Assembly (NCBI GenBank): GCA_903891085.1
Contig: CAITDJ010000149.1
Coordinates: 1-64,000 of the forward strand
Length of the DNA: 64,000 nucleotides
Direction of reading: 5' to 3'
DNA from: an uncultured Bacteroidota bacterium
Lineage (GTDB): Bacteria > Bacteroidota > Bacteroidia > Bacteroidales > F082
Part shown: positions 52,738-62,000 of the stretch, piece by piece
Layout: the number at the start of each line of letters is the position of its first letter
Numbering within the stretch: the stretch's first letter is position 1
Notes under the pieces: generated by a model
What the model was told of the DNA's origin: nothing
Databases searched by the model: none
What the model saw: the letters and a program-made list of their open reading frames with translations, nothing else
Made by a program: the position numbers and the translations under genes

Positions 52738-54363
52738 CTAAAACCCGTTTAACTTCATTGTCACTGTCGGGATAAGCATCAACATACCGAGCAAAAACAA
52801 AATCACTATTAATGGCCATACCCATTTGAACCATTTCTGATATGGGATTCTGGCCACGCCTAAAACGCCAATTAATACACCCGAAGTTGGAGTAATCATG
52901 TTTGTAAAACCATCGCCGAACTGATATGCCATCACCGTTGCCTGACGCGAAATACCTATCAGATCGCTGAAAGGAGCCATGATGGGCATCGTTATTGCAG
53001 CTTTTGCAGATCCCGATGGCAACACCAGGTTGATGATGGTTTGAATCACATACATGGTATTTACTGAGGCAATATCTCCAAAGTCCTGCATCGACTTTGA
53101 CAATCCAAACAAAATAGAGTCAATTACACCACCATTTTCAAGTATTACGATAATACCTCCTGCAAGTCCTACAATAATGGCTGCAGAAGAAATATCATTT
53201 ACACCTTCAAGAAACAGTTTTGCGATATCATCTGCTGTCTTGTTGGTAGCCAAACCACTCGTGATACCAAGAGCAAGAAACAGAGTCGCAATTTCCATTA
53301 CATACCAATTATACCCCATCACACCAACAATTAATAAAACAACAGTATAAGTTAATAGGAGCAGGATGAAATAATGAACACTTTTTAGAAGCGAGAAGAA
53401 ACCGGCAATTCCAAAAATGATTGTTAACACAGGTAGTACATTGAATTTGAATTCTACCAAACCAATCTTCATCACTGTAAGCGGATAATACCACGAAAAA
53501 GTAATCAGAGCTGCCAAAACACCAGCATAAATATACCATGCTGCTTTGGGGGTATAATATTCAATTTTACTATCTTCTCCCATCTCCTTATTTCTCCAAT
53601 ACATATCGTCTTCATACATCGATGAAGATGTCGGGTTCTTTTTTACTTTATGTGCGTACCTTAGAACGAATGTAAAACCAACAATATTGATCAAAATCCA
53701 ACAAAAGATTCTGTATTCAATTCCGGAAAACAAGGGAATTTCGGCCAAGCCTTGGGCAATTCCTATTGTGAATGGGTTCAAAATAGCGCCTGCAAAACCA
53801 AGATGTGCCCCAACATATACCATACAAACCCCAACAATTGAGTCATATCCCATTGATATTGCAAGTGGTATGAATATGATTGTAAAGGCAATAGTTTCTT
53901 CACTCATACCAAAAATGGCACCAAATGAACTAAACAGGGTCATTATTAAAACAATAACCAGATTATCGACACCCACCGATCGCATAAAGGCATTGCGTTC
54001 TAGTTTTCGGACTAACCTGAGAAATGTGAATATTGCCACATCAATGGCTTTACTTTGATTCATGATCCAAAAAGCTCCACCAATAATCAGGATAAACGCG
54101 ATAATATTACTTTGCTTTACAAATCCCTTAAATAAAGCCGAAAATATCTGCCAGGTTTGTGGTTGGCTTTTCACAGTAGTCTGATAAGCAGCAGGTATAT
54201 CTTTTTCATGGTAATAAGTTACCGTTTGCTTTTCAACCCCATTCACCAATTTTGTTTCCTTAATATACTTTCCGGCAGGTATAATCCAGGTCAGTATTGC
54301 GGACATCAGGATGATTGAGAAAACAATAACGTAGGTGTGTGGTACTTTGCCCTTTTTAAACAT
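52738..54363 (-). CDS. YfcC/DcuC-family membrane carrier
   Basis: A 541-residue inner-membrane carrier with about 12-13 hydrophobic helices, belonging to the YfcC (C4-dicarboxylate anaerobic carrier) group. Visible family traits: KKGKVPHTYVIVFSIILMSAILTWIIPAG at the N-terminus, the re-entrant FGMSEETIAFTIIFIPLAI region, VYVGAHLGFAGAILNPFTIG, and the C-terminal VLPSGSAKAAITMPIMAPFSD, with the PSGSAKA signature. A soluble insert of about 45 residues (PTSSSMYEDDMYWRNKEMGE) sits in the middle. Substrate not assignable. Homologues transport dicarboxylates, basic amino acids or peptides. The gene is convergent with the M14 gene (120 bases). Confidence 0.88.
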   Translation of the reverse strand: MFKKGKVPHTYVIVFSIILMSAILTWIIPAGKYIKETKLVNGVEKQTVTYYHEKDIPAAYQTTVKSQPQTWQIFSALFKGFVKQSNIIAFILIIGGAFWIMNQSKAIDVAIFTFLRLVRKLERNAFMRSVGVDNLVIVLIMTLFSSFGAIFGMSEETIAFTIIFIPLAISMGYDSIVGVCMVYVGAHLGFAGAILNPFTIGIAQGLAEIPLFSGIEYRIFCWILINIVGFTFVLRYAHKVKKNPTSSSMYEDDMYWRNKEMGEDSKIEYYTPKAAWYIYAGVLAALITFSWYYPLTVMKIGLVEFKFNVLPVLTIIFGIAGFFSLLKSVHYFILLLLTYTVVLLIVGVMGYNWYVMEIATLFLALGITSGLATNKTADDIAKLFLEGVNDISSAAIIVGLAGGIIVILENGGVIDSILFGLSKSMQDFGDIASVNTMYVIQTIINLVLPSGSAKAAITMPIMAPFSDLIGISRQATVMAYQFGDGFTNMITPTSGVLIGVLGVARIPYQKWFKWVWPLIVILFLLGMLMLIPTVTMKLNGF

Positions 54364-54553
54364 AACTAATTGATTATTGCTATATTAATACTATTTTAAT
54401 CTTCAATTTTAAGCGTGAAAAAAAACAAAATCTTTTATTGGATGTCAAAACCTGAACTACATTTGGCATTTCCAAATTCTTCAATTAATGTAATACAGTA
54501 TTCTGAATTCCACCTCTATAATCATTGATTTCACTAATATCATTAATTATACA

Positions 54554-55003
54554 TTACTTCATCCATTCGTACACCTGATAATGTTCGCCATTCATCCCCA
54601 TGGAAGCATATGTTACCTGTGCATTCAAATTTGTCCGGTCGACATACAATCGGATACCACCCACAGAAACATCTTTTTTTGCAATTTCCTGAATATGAAG
54701 ATACATCTGCCTGTAAACACCTTTTCGCCGGTGTACCGGATCGACAAATACCGACTGAATCCAGTAAATGGTTTTATTTCTCCAGTCGCTCCATTCATAG
54801 GTAATCAACAGAGATGCAATCAATTTATCATTATGGATAGCGACATAATACCGACCTTTTAAAACATCTTTAAACAGAGCCTTAACACCATCGGTCAATA
54901 TCTGATTATCGAGTACGACACCCTCTGTTTCAAAGGCCATTCTCTCCTGAAAACTTACCAATACCGGAATATCCTTTTCAACCGCATCTCTGATCGTAAT
55001 CAT
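54554..55003 (-). CDS. GNAT-family N-acetyltransferase
   Basis: A 149-residue acetyl-CoA-dependent N-acyltransferase. The GNAT core is seen from MITIRDAVEKDIPVLVSFQE through strand SLLITYEWSDWRNKTIYWI, with the acetyl-CoA pyrophosphate loop SVFVDPVHRRKGVYRQMYLHI (R-x-x-G-x-Y) and the last strand RLYVDRTNLNAQVTYASMGM. The acceptor is unknown: family members acetylate amines of antibiotics, polyamines, peptides or metabolites. It is divergent from the purF-like gene, with 70 bases between starts. Confidence 0.88.
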   Translation of the reverse strand: MITIRDAVEKDIPVLVSFQERMAFETEGVVLDNQILTDGVKALFKDVLKGRYYVAIHNDKLIASLLITYEWSDWRNKTIYWIQSVFVDPVHRRKGVYRQMYLHIQEIAKKDVSVGGIRLYVDRTNLNAQVTYASMGMNGEHYQVYEWMK

Positions 55004-55016
55004 AATTGAATTTGAT

Positions 55017-55024
55017 TAATTTTG
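55017..55024 (+). promoter_or_regulatory. -7 box upstream of the PurF-like gene
   Basis: TAATTTTG followed by C matches TAnnTTTG. Its expected start point (about 55032) lies downstream of the in-frame TTG at 55029, so it supports translation from the ATG at 55074. Confidence 0.45.
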
Positions 55025-55073
55025 CACTTTGCTTCATGCAAATTTATCATTTATTCAATTAAGCCATACACGA

Positions 55074-56975
55074 ATGAGCGACCAAATAAAACACGAATGT
55101 GGTATTGCCCTGATTCGTTTACTCAAACCTCTCGATTTTTACCTTGACAAGTACGGTACTGCATTTTATGGTCTGCAAAAACTGCATTTGCTGATGCAGA
55201 AACAGCATAACAGGGGGCAGGATGGTGCTGGTATCGCTTCTATTAAATTTGACATGCAACCCGGCACAAAGTATATCAATCGTATCCGGTCGAACTCCAC
55301 GACACCTATCAAGGATATTTTTAATCAGGTGTACGACAAACTACATGAAGTGTCCGAAAAACAGCCCATGGGATTAAAAGATGTTCATTGGTTGAAGCAA
55401 AACCTCGACTTTTCGGGTGAATTATTCATGGGTCATTTACGTTATGGCACCTTTGGACAAAACAGCATCTCCAATCTGCATCCTTTTGTCAGGGCTAACA
55501 ACTGGATGACACGTAACCTTGTATTGGCAGGTAACTTCAACATGACTAATGTGGATGAACTTTTCAATAAACTGGTCGATTTGGGACAGTATCCCATTGA
55601 AACATCTGACACGGTTACTGTGTTGGAAAAAATCGGACATTTTCTGGATGAAGAAAATGAACGCGTATATTGGAACTTTAAGAAAGCAGGATTTTCGAAA
55701 AAAGAAATTACTTCAAAAATTGCCGATGATCTTGATATTCAGCGCATTCTTACGGAAGCATCCCAGTATTGGGATGGTGGATATGTGATCACCGGTATGT
55801 TTGGTCACGGCGATGCATTCGTGATGCGCGACCCGGCAGGGATTCGCCCTGCTTATTATTACCATGATGATGAAATCGTTGTGGTGACTTCTGAGCGTCC
55901 GCCGATACAGACTGCTTTTGATATTGAAGCTAAAAATATCCATGAAATAAAACCCGGTCATGCATTAATCATAAAAAAGAACGGTCATTTCTCTGAAATG
56001 GAGTTTAAAACGCCTAAAGAAAGAAAAGCCTGTTCCTTTGAGCGGATATATTTTTCACGCGGAACTGATGCAGATATCTATCAGGAACGTAAAATGCTTG
56101 GTTGTTTGCTCACACCCCAGATTTTAGAAGCGATCGATCACAACCTGAAAGAAACAGTGTTTTCTTATATCCCCAACACTGCCTCGGCAGCTTTCAGGGG
56201 TTTGGTTCAGGAGTTAAACAATCAATGCCTGCAGATAAAAAAAGAGCGTATTATTGAGCTAGGGTCTGCTATCACAAAAGAGCAACTGGACGAAATATTT
56301 GAAATCAGGCTCAGGGTGGAGGAAATAGCAGTGAAGGACATGAAACTGCGTACTTTTATCACACAGGATAACCAACGCGAAGACCTGGTGGCACATATCT
56401 ACGATGTCACTTATGGCGTTGTAAACCGAAATGTTGATACGCTGGTCGTACTCGATGACTCAATTGTACGCGGAACAACACTACGTAACAGCATCATCCG
56501 GATTCTCGATCGGCTGGGCCCGAAACATATCATCATAACCTCCTCAGCTCCCCAAATACGTTATCCTGATTGTTATGGTATTGATATGGCCAAACTGGGT
56601 GACTTTGTTGCTTTCCGGGCTGCCATGGCTCTACTGAAGGAAACTAACAGGGACAGTGTTATTACTGAAGTGTATGAGCGCTGTAAAGAACAGGAACATC
56701 TGCCGAAGGAACAGATTGTCAATAGTGTGAAAGCAATTTACAAACCCTTTACTGCCCAGCAAATCTCAGATAAAATTGCCCAGTTAATCACAACCCCGGA
56801 AGTGAGTGCTAAGGTGAGCATTGTTTACCAAACAATTGAAAACCTGCATCTGGCTATCCCAAATCATACAGGTGACTGGTATTTTACGGGTAACTATCCC
56901 ACTCCTGGCGGAAATAAAGTTGTAAATAAATCCTTTATTAATTTTATTGAAGGCAGAAACCAACGCGCTTATTAA
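55074..56975 (+). CDS. purF: Amidophosphoribosyltransferase-like protein (long form)
   Basis: About 633 residues from the ATG at 55074. It has a class II glutaminase domain with catalytic Cys9 in MSDQIKHECGIALIRL, FMGHLRYGT, AGNFNMTN, and MRDPAGIRPAYYY. The phosphoribosyltransferase half has KACSFERIYFSRGTDADIYQ, IPNTASAAFRG and the PRPP loop LVVLDDSIVRGTTLRN. PurF makes phosphoribosylamine in purine synthesis. It is longer than E. coli PurF (505): extra segments lie in the glutaminase (the KPLDFYLDKYGTAFYG strand region) and the PRT domain. Cys9 is not at the mature N-terminus unless eight residues are removed. Bacteroidota commonly have this long form, perhaps alongside a standard PurF. Confidence 0.88.
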   Translation: MSDQIKHECGIALIRLLKPLDFYLDKYGTAFYGLQKLHLLMQKQHNRGQDGAGIASIKFDMQPGTKYINRIRSNSTTPIKDIFNQVYDKLHEVSEKQPMGLKDVHWLKQNLDFSGELFMGHLRYGTFGQNSISNLHPFVRANNWMTRNLVLAGNFNMTNVDELFNKLVDLGQYPIETSDTVTVLEKIGHFLDEENERVYWNFKKAGFSKKEITSKIADDLDIQRILTEASQYWDGGYVITGMFGHGDAFVMRDPAGIRPAYYYHDDEIVVVTSERPPIQTAFDIEAKNIHEIKPGHALIIKKNGHFSEMEFKTPKERKACSFERIYFSRGTDADIYQERKMLGCLLTPQILEAIDHNLKETVFSYIPNTASAAFRGLVQELNNQCLQIKKERIIELGSAITKEQLDEIFEIRLRVEEIAVKDMKLRTFITQDNQREDLVAHIYDVTYGVVNRNVDTLVVLDDSIVRGTTLRNSIIRILDRLGPKHIIITSSAPQIRYPDCYGIDMAKLGDFVAFRAAMALLKETNRDSVITEVYERCKEQEHLPKEQIVNSVKAIYKPFTAQQISDKIAQLITTPEVSAKVSIVYQTIENLHLAIPNHTGDWYFTGNYPTPGGNKVVNKSFINFIEGRNQRAY

Positions 56976-57023
56976 AGTGATAAGAACATTAAAGTTCACC
57001 TTCAAACGTTGAAATCATAACTA

Positions 57024-57416
57024 CTACAAGGCAGCTTTAATCAATTCACAGATTTCGGCCAGTTCGGCATCCGACAATTTTAATTTTGGCCGGCTGAACT
57101 CCATATCGCTGATCGCATTGATAGGAATAAGGTGAATATGGGTGTGAGGCACTTCAAGGCCAATCACTGTGAGTCCGATACGCTTGCACGATACCACCTT
57201 TTCGATCGCATTTCCGATTTTTTTAGCAAAAATAATCAGACCCGATAGTTCAGCATCCTCCATACGTAGCAGATAATCACTCTCTTTCTTAGGGATAACC
57301 AGGGTGTGGCCTTTGGCCAGGGGATTAATATCGAGAAAGGCGAAATAATCGTTGTCTTCGGCAATTTTGTAACAAGGAATTTCACCCTGAATGATACGTG
57401 TGAAAATAGTTGCCAT
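57024..57416 (-). CDS. HIT-family nucleotide hydrolase/transferase
   Basis: A 130-residue HIT-domain protein. ATIFTRIIQGEIPCYKI, DDNDYFAFLDINPLAKGHTLVIPK and the histidine triad VPHTHIHLIPI give a full HINT-type domain. The C-terminal KLKLSDAELAEICELI is helical. HINT enzymes hydrolyse AMP-lysine or other adenosine phosphoramidates. Role in bacteria is not settled. The gene starts 11 bases after the greA stop, so greA and this gene form an operon. Confidence 0.93.
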   Translation of the reverse strand: MATIFTRIIQGEIPCYKIAEDNDYFAFLDINPLAKGHTLVIPKKESDYLLRMEDAELSGLIIFAKKIGNAIEKVVSCKRIGLTVIGLEVPHTHIHLIPINAISDMEFSRPKLKLSDAELAEICELIKAAL

Positions 57417-57427
57417 TTCTTTACAGT

Positions 57428-57901
57428 TTAGCGTGATATTTCAATAATCTCAAAGGTAATATTTCCGGCAGGAACGGTAATTGTGGTTTGATCGCCCACA
57501 CTTTTACCAAGCAATCCTTTGGCGATTGGAGAGTTTACAGAAATTTTTCCATTCCTGACTTCGGCTTCCTTTTCAGGAACAAGGGTATAAGACAAGGTAG
57601 TTCCGTTATTCAAATTCTTAATGGTAACTTTTGAAAACAGCAATGCCTTTGTTGAATCCATCTTCGATTCATCAATCACCCTAGCATTGATAACAAGGTC
57701 CTGCAACTTGGATATTTTTAATTCAAGCATACCCTGTGCATCTTTGGCGGCATCATATTCGGCATTTTCAGACAAATCACCTTTGTCTCGTGCCTCCGCT
57801 ATCATTTGCGAAATCTTTGGTCTCTCCTTCGAGATAAGTTCTTCCAGCTCTTTCTTCAATTTCTGGAGACCCTCCTCTGTAAAATACTTTGTATCAGACA
57901 T
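57428..57901 (-). CDS. greA: Transcript cleavage factor GreA
   Basis: A 157-residue elongation factor that enters the RNA polymerase secondary channel and stimulates cleavage of backtracked RNA. The N-terminal coiled coil opens with TKYFTEEGLQKLKKELEELI and contains the acidic tip GDLSENAEYDAAKDAQ, with Asp and Glu at the tip as in GreA. The C-terminal FKBP-like domain carries INSPIAKGLLGKSVGD (as NSPIAKGLLGKSVGDQ). Length is the family norm (158). It is followed 11 bases later by the HIT gene. A terminator just upstream ends the preceding PorV-type transcript. Confidence 0.96.
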   Translation of the reverse strand: MSDTKYFTEEGLQKLKKELEELISKERPKISQMIAEARDKGDLSENAEYDAAKDAQGMLELKISKLQDLVINARVIDESKMDSTKALLFSKVTIKNLNNGTTLSYTLVPEKEAEVRNGKISVNSPIAKGLLGKSVGDQTTITVPAGNITFEIIEISR

Positions 57902-57924
57902 GTGTTAGTGTATTAAATAAGATA

Positions 57925-57951
57925 AAAGCCCTTAATGTATTAAGGGCCTTT
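57925..57951 (-). terminator. Terminator between the PorV-like gene and greA
   Basis: On the minus strand GGCCCTTAAT and ATTAAGGGC pair (stem GCCCTTAA/TTAAGGGC, four-base loop) before TTTTATC. It lies 41 bases after the PorV-like stop and 24 bases before the greA start. Confidence 0.7.
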
Positions 57952-57991
57952 ACCGCAGTAAAATTACAATTTTTTTTAAGCTACAACCGTA

Positions 57992-59059
57992 CTAGAAACT
58001 TATACGTGCTCCAATAGTATGATTTCCGTTAAAATGATCCGTATCGCGATACGAATAATCTATTGAAAAAACTGAGCCTGTTTCCTTGTTTAATGGCACC
58101 TGTATCGAAATACCAGCACTTAAGCCTTTTGATACATTGGTGCGATCGGTGGTTTCAATATCGCTCCAAATACCATTTTCGTAGGTATAACCTGCACGTA
58201 ATAGAAGATATTCACGCAGACTGAATTCACCACCAAGGGTTATCTGGTCCTTCGTAAATGAATTTGAAGTAAAGTTAGCAGCCAATGTTAATCTGCTTTC
58301 TTTCTCAAAATTGAAATCATAGGCCGTTCCGATAACCAATTGGGTAGGCAATTCGAACGCTTCAGAGCGCTGTTCTGCAGTGAACTGCGTTTCCTGACCA
58401 GGAATGAAAGCACGAAGAGATAAACCATCACCCGAAAATTTCATGGTAGGTCCGATATTCTTCATCGATATACCAAAGTGAATATTTTCAGTATTTCCCG
58501 TAACATACTGGATACCTGCATCAATGGCTACACCTTGCGCACTTATATCGGAAATGCTTTCTGAAATGATTTTCAACACAAAGCCTGCATGGATACTGTT
58601 TGAAAATGATTTTGCATAGGACAAACCGATATTCATCAAACTAGGCGTAAAATTTCCAAGGCCACCATCAGGATCATCGTTGGTCGTAATTGGAATATCA
58701 CCATAATTCATCGACATCACAGCCAAACCAAATGCACCTGATTCGCCAACGCGCTGGGATAAACCAAACGAGAATACATTCACGCCTGAGCCTTTGAGCC
58801 AGGTCGTGTGTGAAAAAATCAGTTCTGTCTTTTTTGTAAATGCGGTACCTCCCACATTACTCCAGATTGCTTCCAATCCTTTAATATTAGACATGCCGGC
58901 ATTTCCCCAACCTGTACTTCTCGCCCAGGGATTGATCAAAAGCTCAGAGGCTCCAGCCTGGCCGGAACGGTCTTTATTACCTGCAAAAGACTTCAGTCCG
59001 AAAGAACTTATCGTTAGCAGCAGGCTCGTTGCGATCAGATATCTATAAAAAGTATTCAT
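57992..59059 (-). CDS. PorV/PorQ-family outer-membrane protein
   Basis: About 355 residues from the ATG at 59059. A TTG nine codons earlier is less likely because the ATG starts the signal peptide MNTFYRYLIATSLLLTISSFG directly. The mature protein is a FadL-like beta barrel, the PorV/PorQ family: GASELLINPWARSTGWGNAGMSNIKGLEAIWSNVGG near the N-terminus, repeated amphipathic strands, LREYLLLRAGYTYENG, and a C-terminal phenylalanine (TIGARISF). PorV is the shuttle of the T9SS. Paralogues are often encoded next to T9SS cargo. Here it follows a large cargo gene on the same strand by 35 bases and is probably co-transcribed. Confidence 0.88.
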   Translation of the reverse strand: MNTFYRYLIATSLLLTISSFGLKSFAGNKDRSGQAGASELLINPWARSTGWGNAGMSNIKGLEAIWSNVGGTAFTKKTELIFSHTTWLKGSGVNVFSFGLSQRVGESGAFGLAVMSMNYGDIPITTNDDPDGGLGNFTPSLMNIGLSYAKSFSNSIHAGFVLKIISESISDISAQGVAIDAGIQYVTGNTENIHFGISMKNIGPTMKFSGDGLSLRAFIPGQETQFTAEQRSEAFELPTQLVIGTAYDFNFEKESRLTLAANFTSNSFTKDQITLGGEFSLREYLLLRAGYTYENGIWSDIETTDRTNVSKGLSAGISIQVPLNKETGSVFSIDYSYRDTDHFNGNHTIGARISF

Positions 59060-59094
59060 ATTGTAGATTATTTTTTTTTTTCGCAATTCGTGGA

Positions 59095-62000
59095 TTAGAA
59101 TGTATTAAGGTCAATCGGACGCATCGTTCCAAACCACTTGATGATTCTTTCACCATCCTCAGATTTTATATGGATAAGATAGATTCCACTTGCAATTGGA
59201 ACGCCGGCAAAATTTTTCAAATCCCAATCAATTGATGTTTTGGGCTCATCCTTCTTAAATTGCCTTACTTTAACTCCGCTCATATTGTAAATAGTAACTA
59301 CACATCGCTCGGGTAAATTGGTTATTTTAACCCTGTTATCCAAGGCATTCCGTTCGTACGAGGAATAGGCATAATAAGGATTAGGAACAATATTAATCAG
59401 ATCCAGATCCGTTTGCAACTTATCAGGATTTGCCATTTCTGAGGCAATTCCTTTGGTTGAGAAGGCATATTTTGGCAAATACTTATTTACATCCATTCCT
59501 GCCGGAACAGTATCGAGTGGCAAAATTGAGAAATATTGCTGGTATTGTTTTGCGACACGAATTTTTATTTTCGCATCATTCGACAACCAATCTTGTCCCT
59601 TTATCCCCATTGGCATACCAACATACATCACCTGTGAAAAGAAATAAGAAACAGTCTGAGGTATAATTGACTGGAATATTGTATCCAACATACTATAAGC
59701 ATAATGGCCCGCATCATACGCCGGTGAAGGAAAATTGAAAATGATATTTCCAACGTTAAACACATTATTATCATGGCGCATAACGTATACATAATGTTTA
59801 CCCCCCATCAACGGATCGAAACCTACCTGCGAGAAAATATTCGGGTCTAATACCTGACTTATGGCATCCATATCCTTTTCGGTTGGATTGAATTTCATAT
59901 CGCGTCCATTTTGTGCGGACAGATAGGAATCTTCACCAAACATCAAATTGAGCCTTTCACCGGTTTCGATATTAATGGCATAACCAGGGAACCAACCCAT
60001 ACCCATACTACCAATATAGTTTGCGTCATTTGGATTATCACTTGGAGGAGCAGTCATATCAGCTGCTGGATTTCCATCCTTATCTACAGAGGCCGACTTG
60101 CGTAAACTGAAACGGTATGCATTTCCTTCAGCCAGGGCCAAATCAGACTGCATCTCAAGAACAGGACAGCGTGACCATTTCGTTCTATCCGGTGTAAATA
60201 CGATATCAACACTGGAGATGTTTTCAAATGCACTGTTAGGTTTCGAATCAGAACTAAAGGCAGGTCCAACAGCACTTTGGATGGAACCTTGTCCAAAATT
60301 ATTACCAAAACTTACCAATGAATAAGGAGCCCAGGTTCTGTTCACTATTTTTTCATACGACTCATCTGGATCTGAAGGTCTGTCAGGATCAACTGACATA
60401 TTCCAGTCATCATTCCCACCATTTTCCTGATCCTTGTAAGTTCCTGAACGAATCCAGTTCGTAGGCCAACCAGGAATATCCTCGTCACGGATACCATCGA
60501 GCCATTGACGCGAGCTATCTGCATAAACAATACTTGATTCAATAAAGCCATTGTTATCGGCCAACACACGGAACATAGCTTTACTGGCAGCATTTTGCCC
60601 AACTTTGTATGGTCCGGGCACAAATGGCTGTTCAATCTGGATAGCGATTCCCCTGCTAAGGAAAAGTTGTTCATCATTTGCCAGAGTTGTTGTATCAGAT
60701 TTAAACACTTCACCTGTTTCCATATCTTTCAGGTACCAGTGTGAAATATACTTACTTGCTGTGTCACCCTTAATTTCAGGCTCACCGGTAACCCCATACA
60801 ACCTGACGAATTGCAGCGTATCGAACCAGAGTTCATAGTTTGCTGATTTCACATTCAAAGGATCAACAACACGAATGTTTACTGGTCCTTTACCAGCTTC
60901 ATATACAGGATTGTAAGCAATAGGATAAGTCGGGCTTCCGTATTTATTATTCGGGCCGGCAGGTTCTTTGCTCATAATTTCGTCAATCGTCTCCTGTTTC
61001 AATTCAAGTGTCATGCCACCGTTTCCATTACCTGCCAACCGTGTAATTTCGGGGCCATCTCCATAGTCAGAATTAAACAATAAGCCATTGATAGTTTTAT
61101 GTGGTATTGCAGTGTAAAGTCTGATGTTTTTTCTACCTGCCAGATAAGGTTTCTTCTGACCCATAAGACCGTTGATGATTGCTGGTTCCAATGAATATGG
61201 CATGTATTCATTATAGGCATAGGCAATGGCGAGATAATAATACTGTTTGTGGTTAATCAGTCGCACATCATCGGTGGCAAAAGCATCCTGGGTGAGGGTA
61301 ACTGAGTGTAGGATACCATTATCACCTCCGTCCACTTCAACTACCGGGACACCAGCTCCAATGTATTCATCAAATTTGAAATTAACAAGCTTACCCACAC
61401 CATTTTTTTTATCAAATTGAGCCACAAGTCGAACCAAATCAGCATCGTGCAAACTTTCCACTCCTACAGTTGCATTTTTTAACTGGAAAATCTGATACCC
61501 TTCAAAACGATACAATGAATCGCTGCGTATCGAATTGTCAATAGGATGAGGTTGTGTTATATTCGGGTCATATTCCTGATATCTTTCGCCAAAATTGTTA
61601 GAAACAGGTGAGTTTGAGATATAGAGTATAATCTCGCGATCAAGTTCCTGAAAAGTAAGATCCGGAGCATTTGGCCCGTCAATTACTTTAAAACAGTTAT
61701 CAAACAATGATTGGGCTTTATCGTCTACCACACGTAATAATGTAACAGAAGCAAAGGCTCCGCCTGAAGTAGCGCGTGCCCAAGGAAGACCAACAGTAAT
61801 ATAATTTACTGCACCCGGTCTCAGTGTAAATGGTCCGGCCGACTGCATAAATCGGCGGTCACCGGGGGGATTTGGCGAGCCGGCATTACCGGTTTCTTCA
61901 GTCCAATAGACTCCATTTTGATTAAAACCACCATTGGGAGGTGTACCACCTGTGGCCCAATTACATGGATCAGAATCACCAGGAAACATAAAATCCGTTT

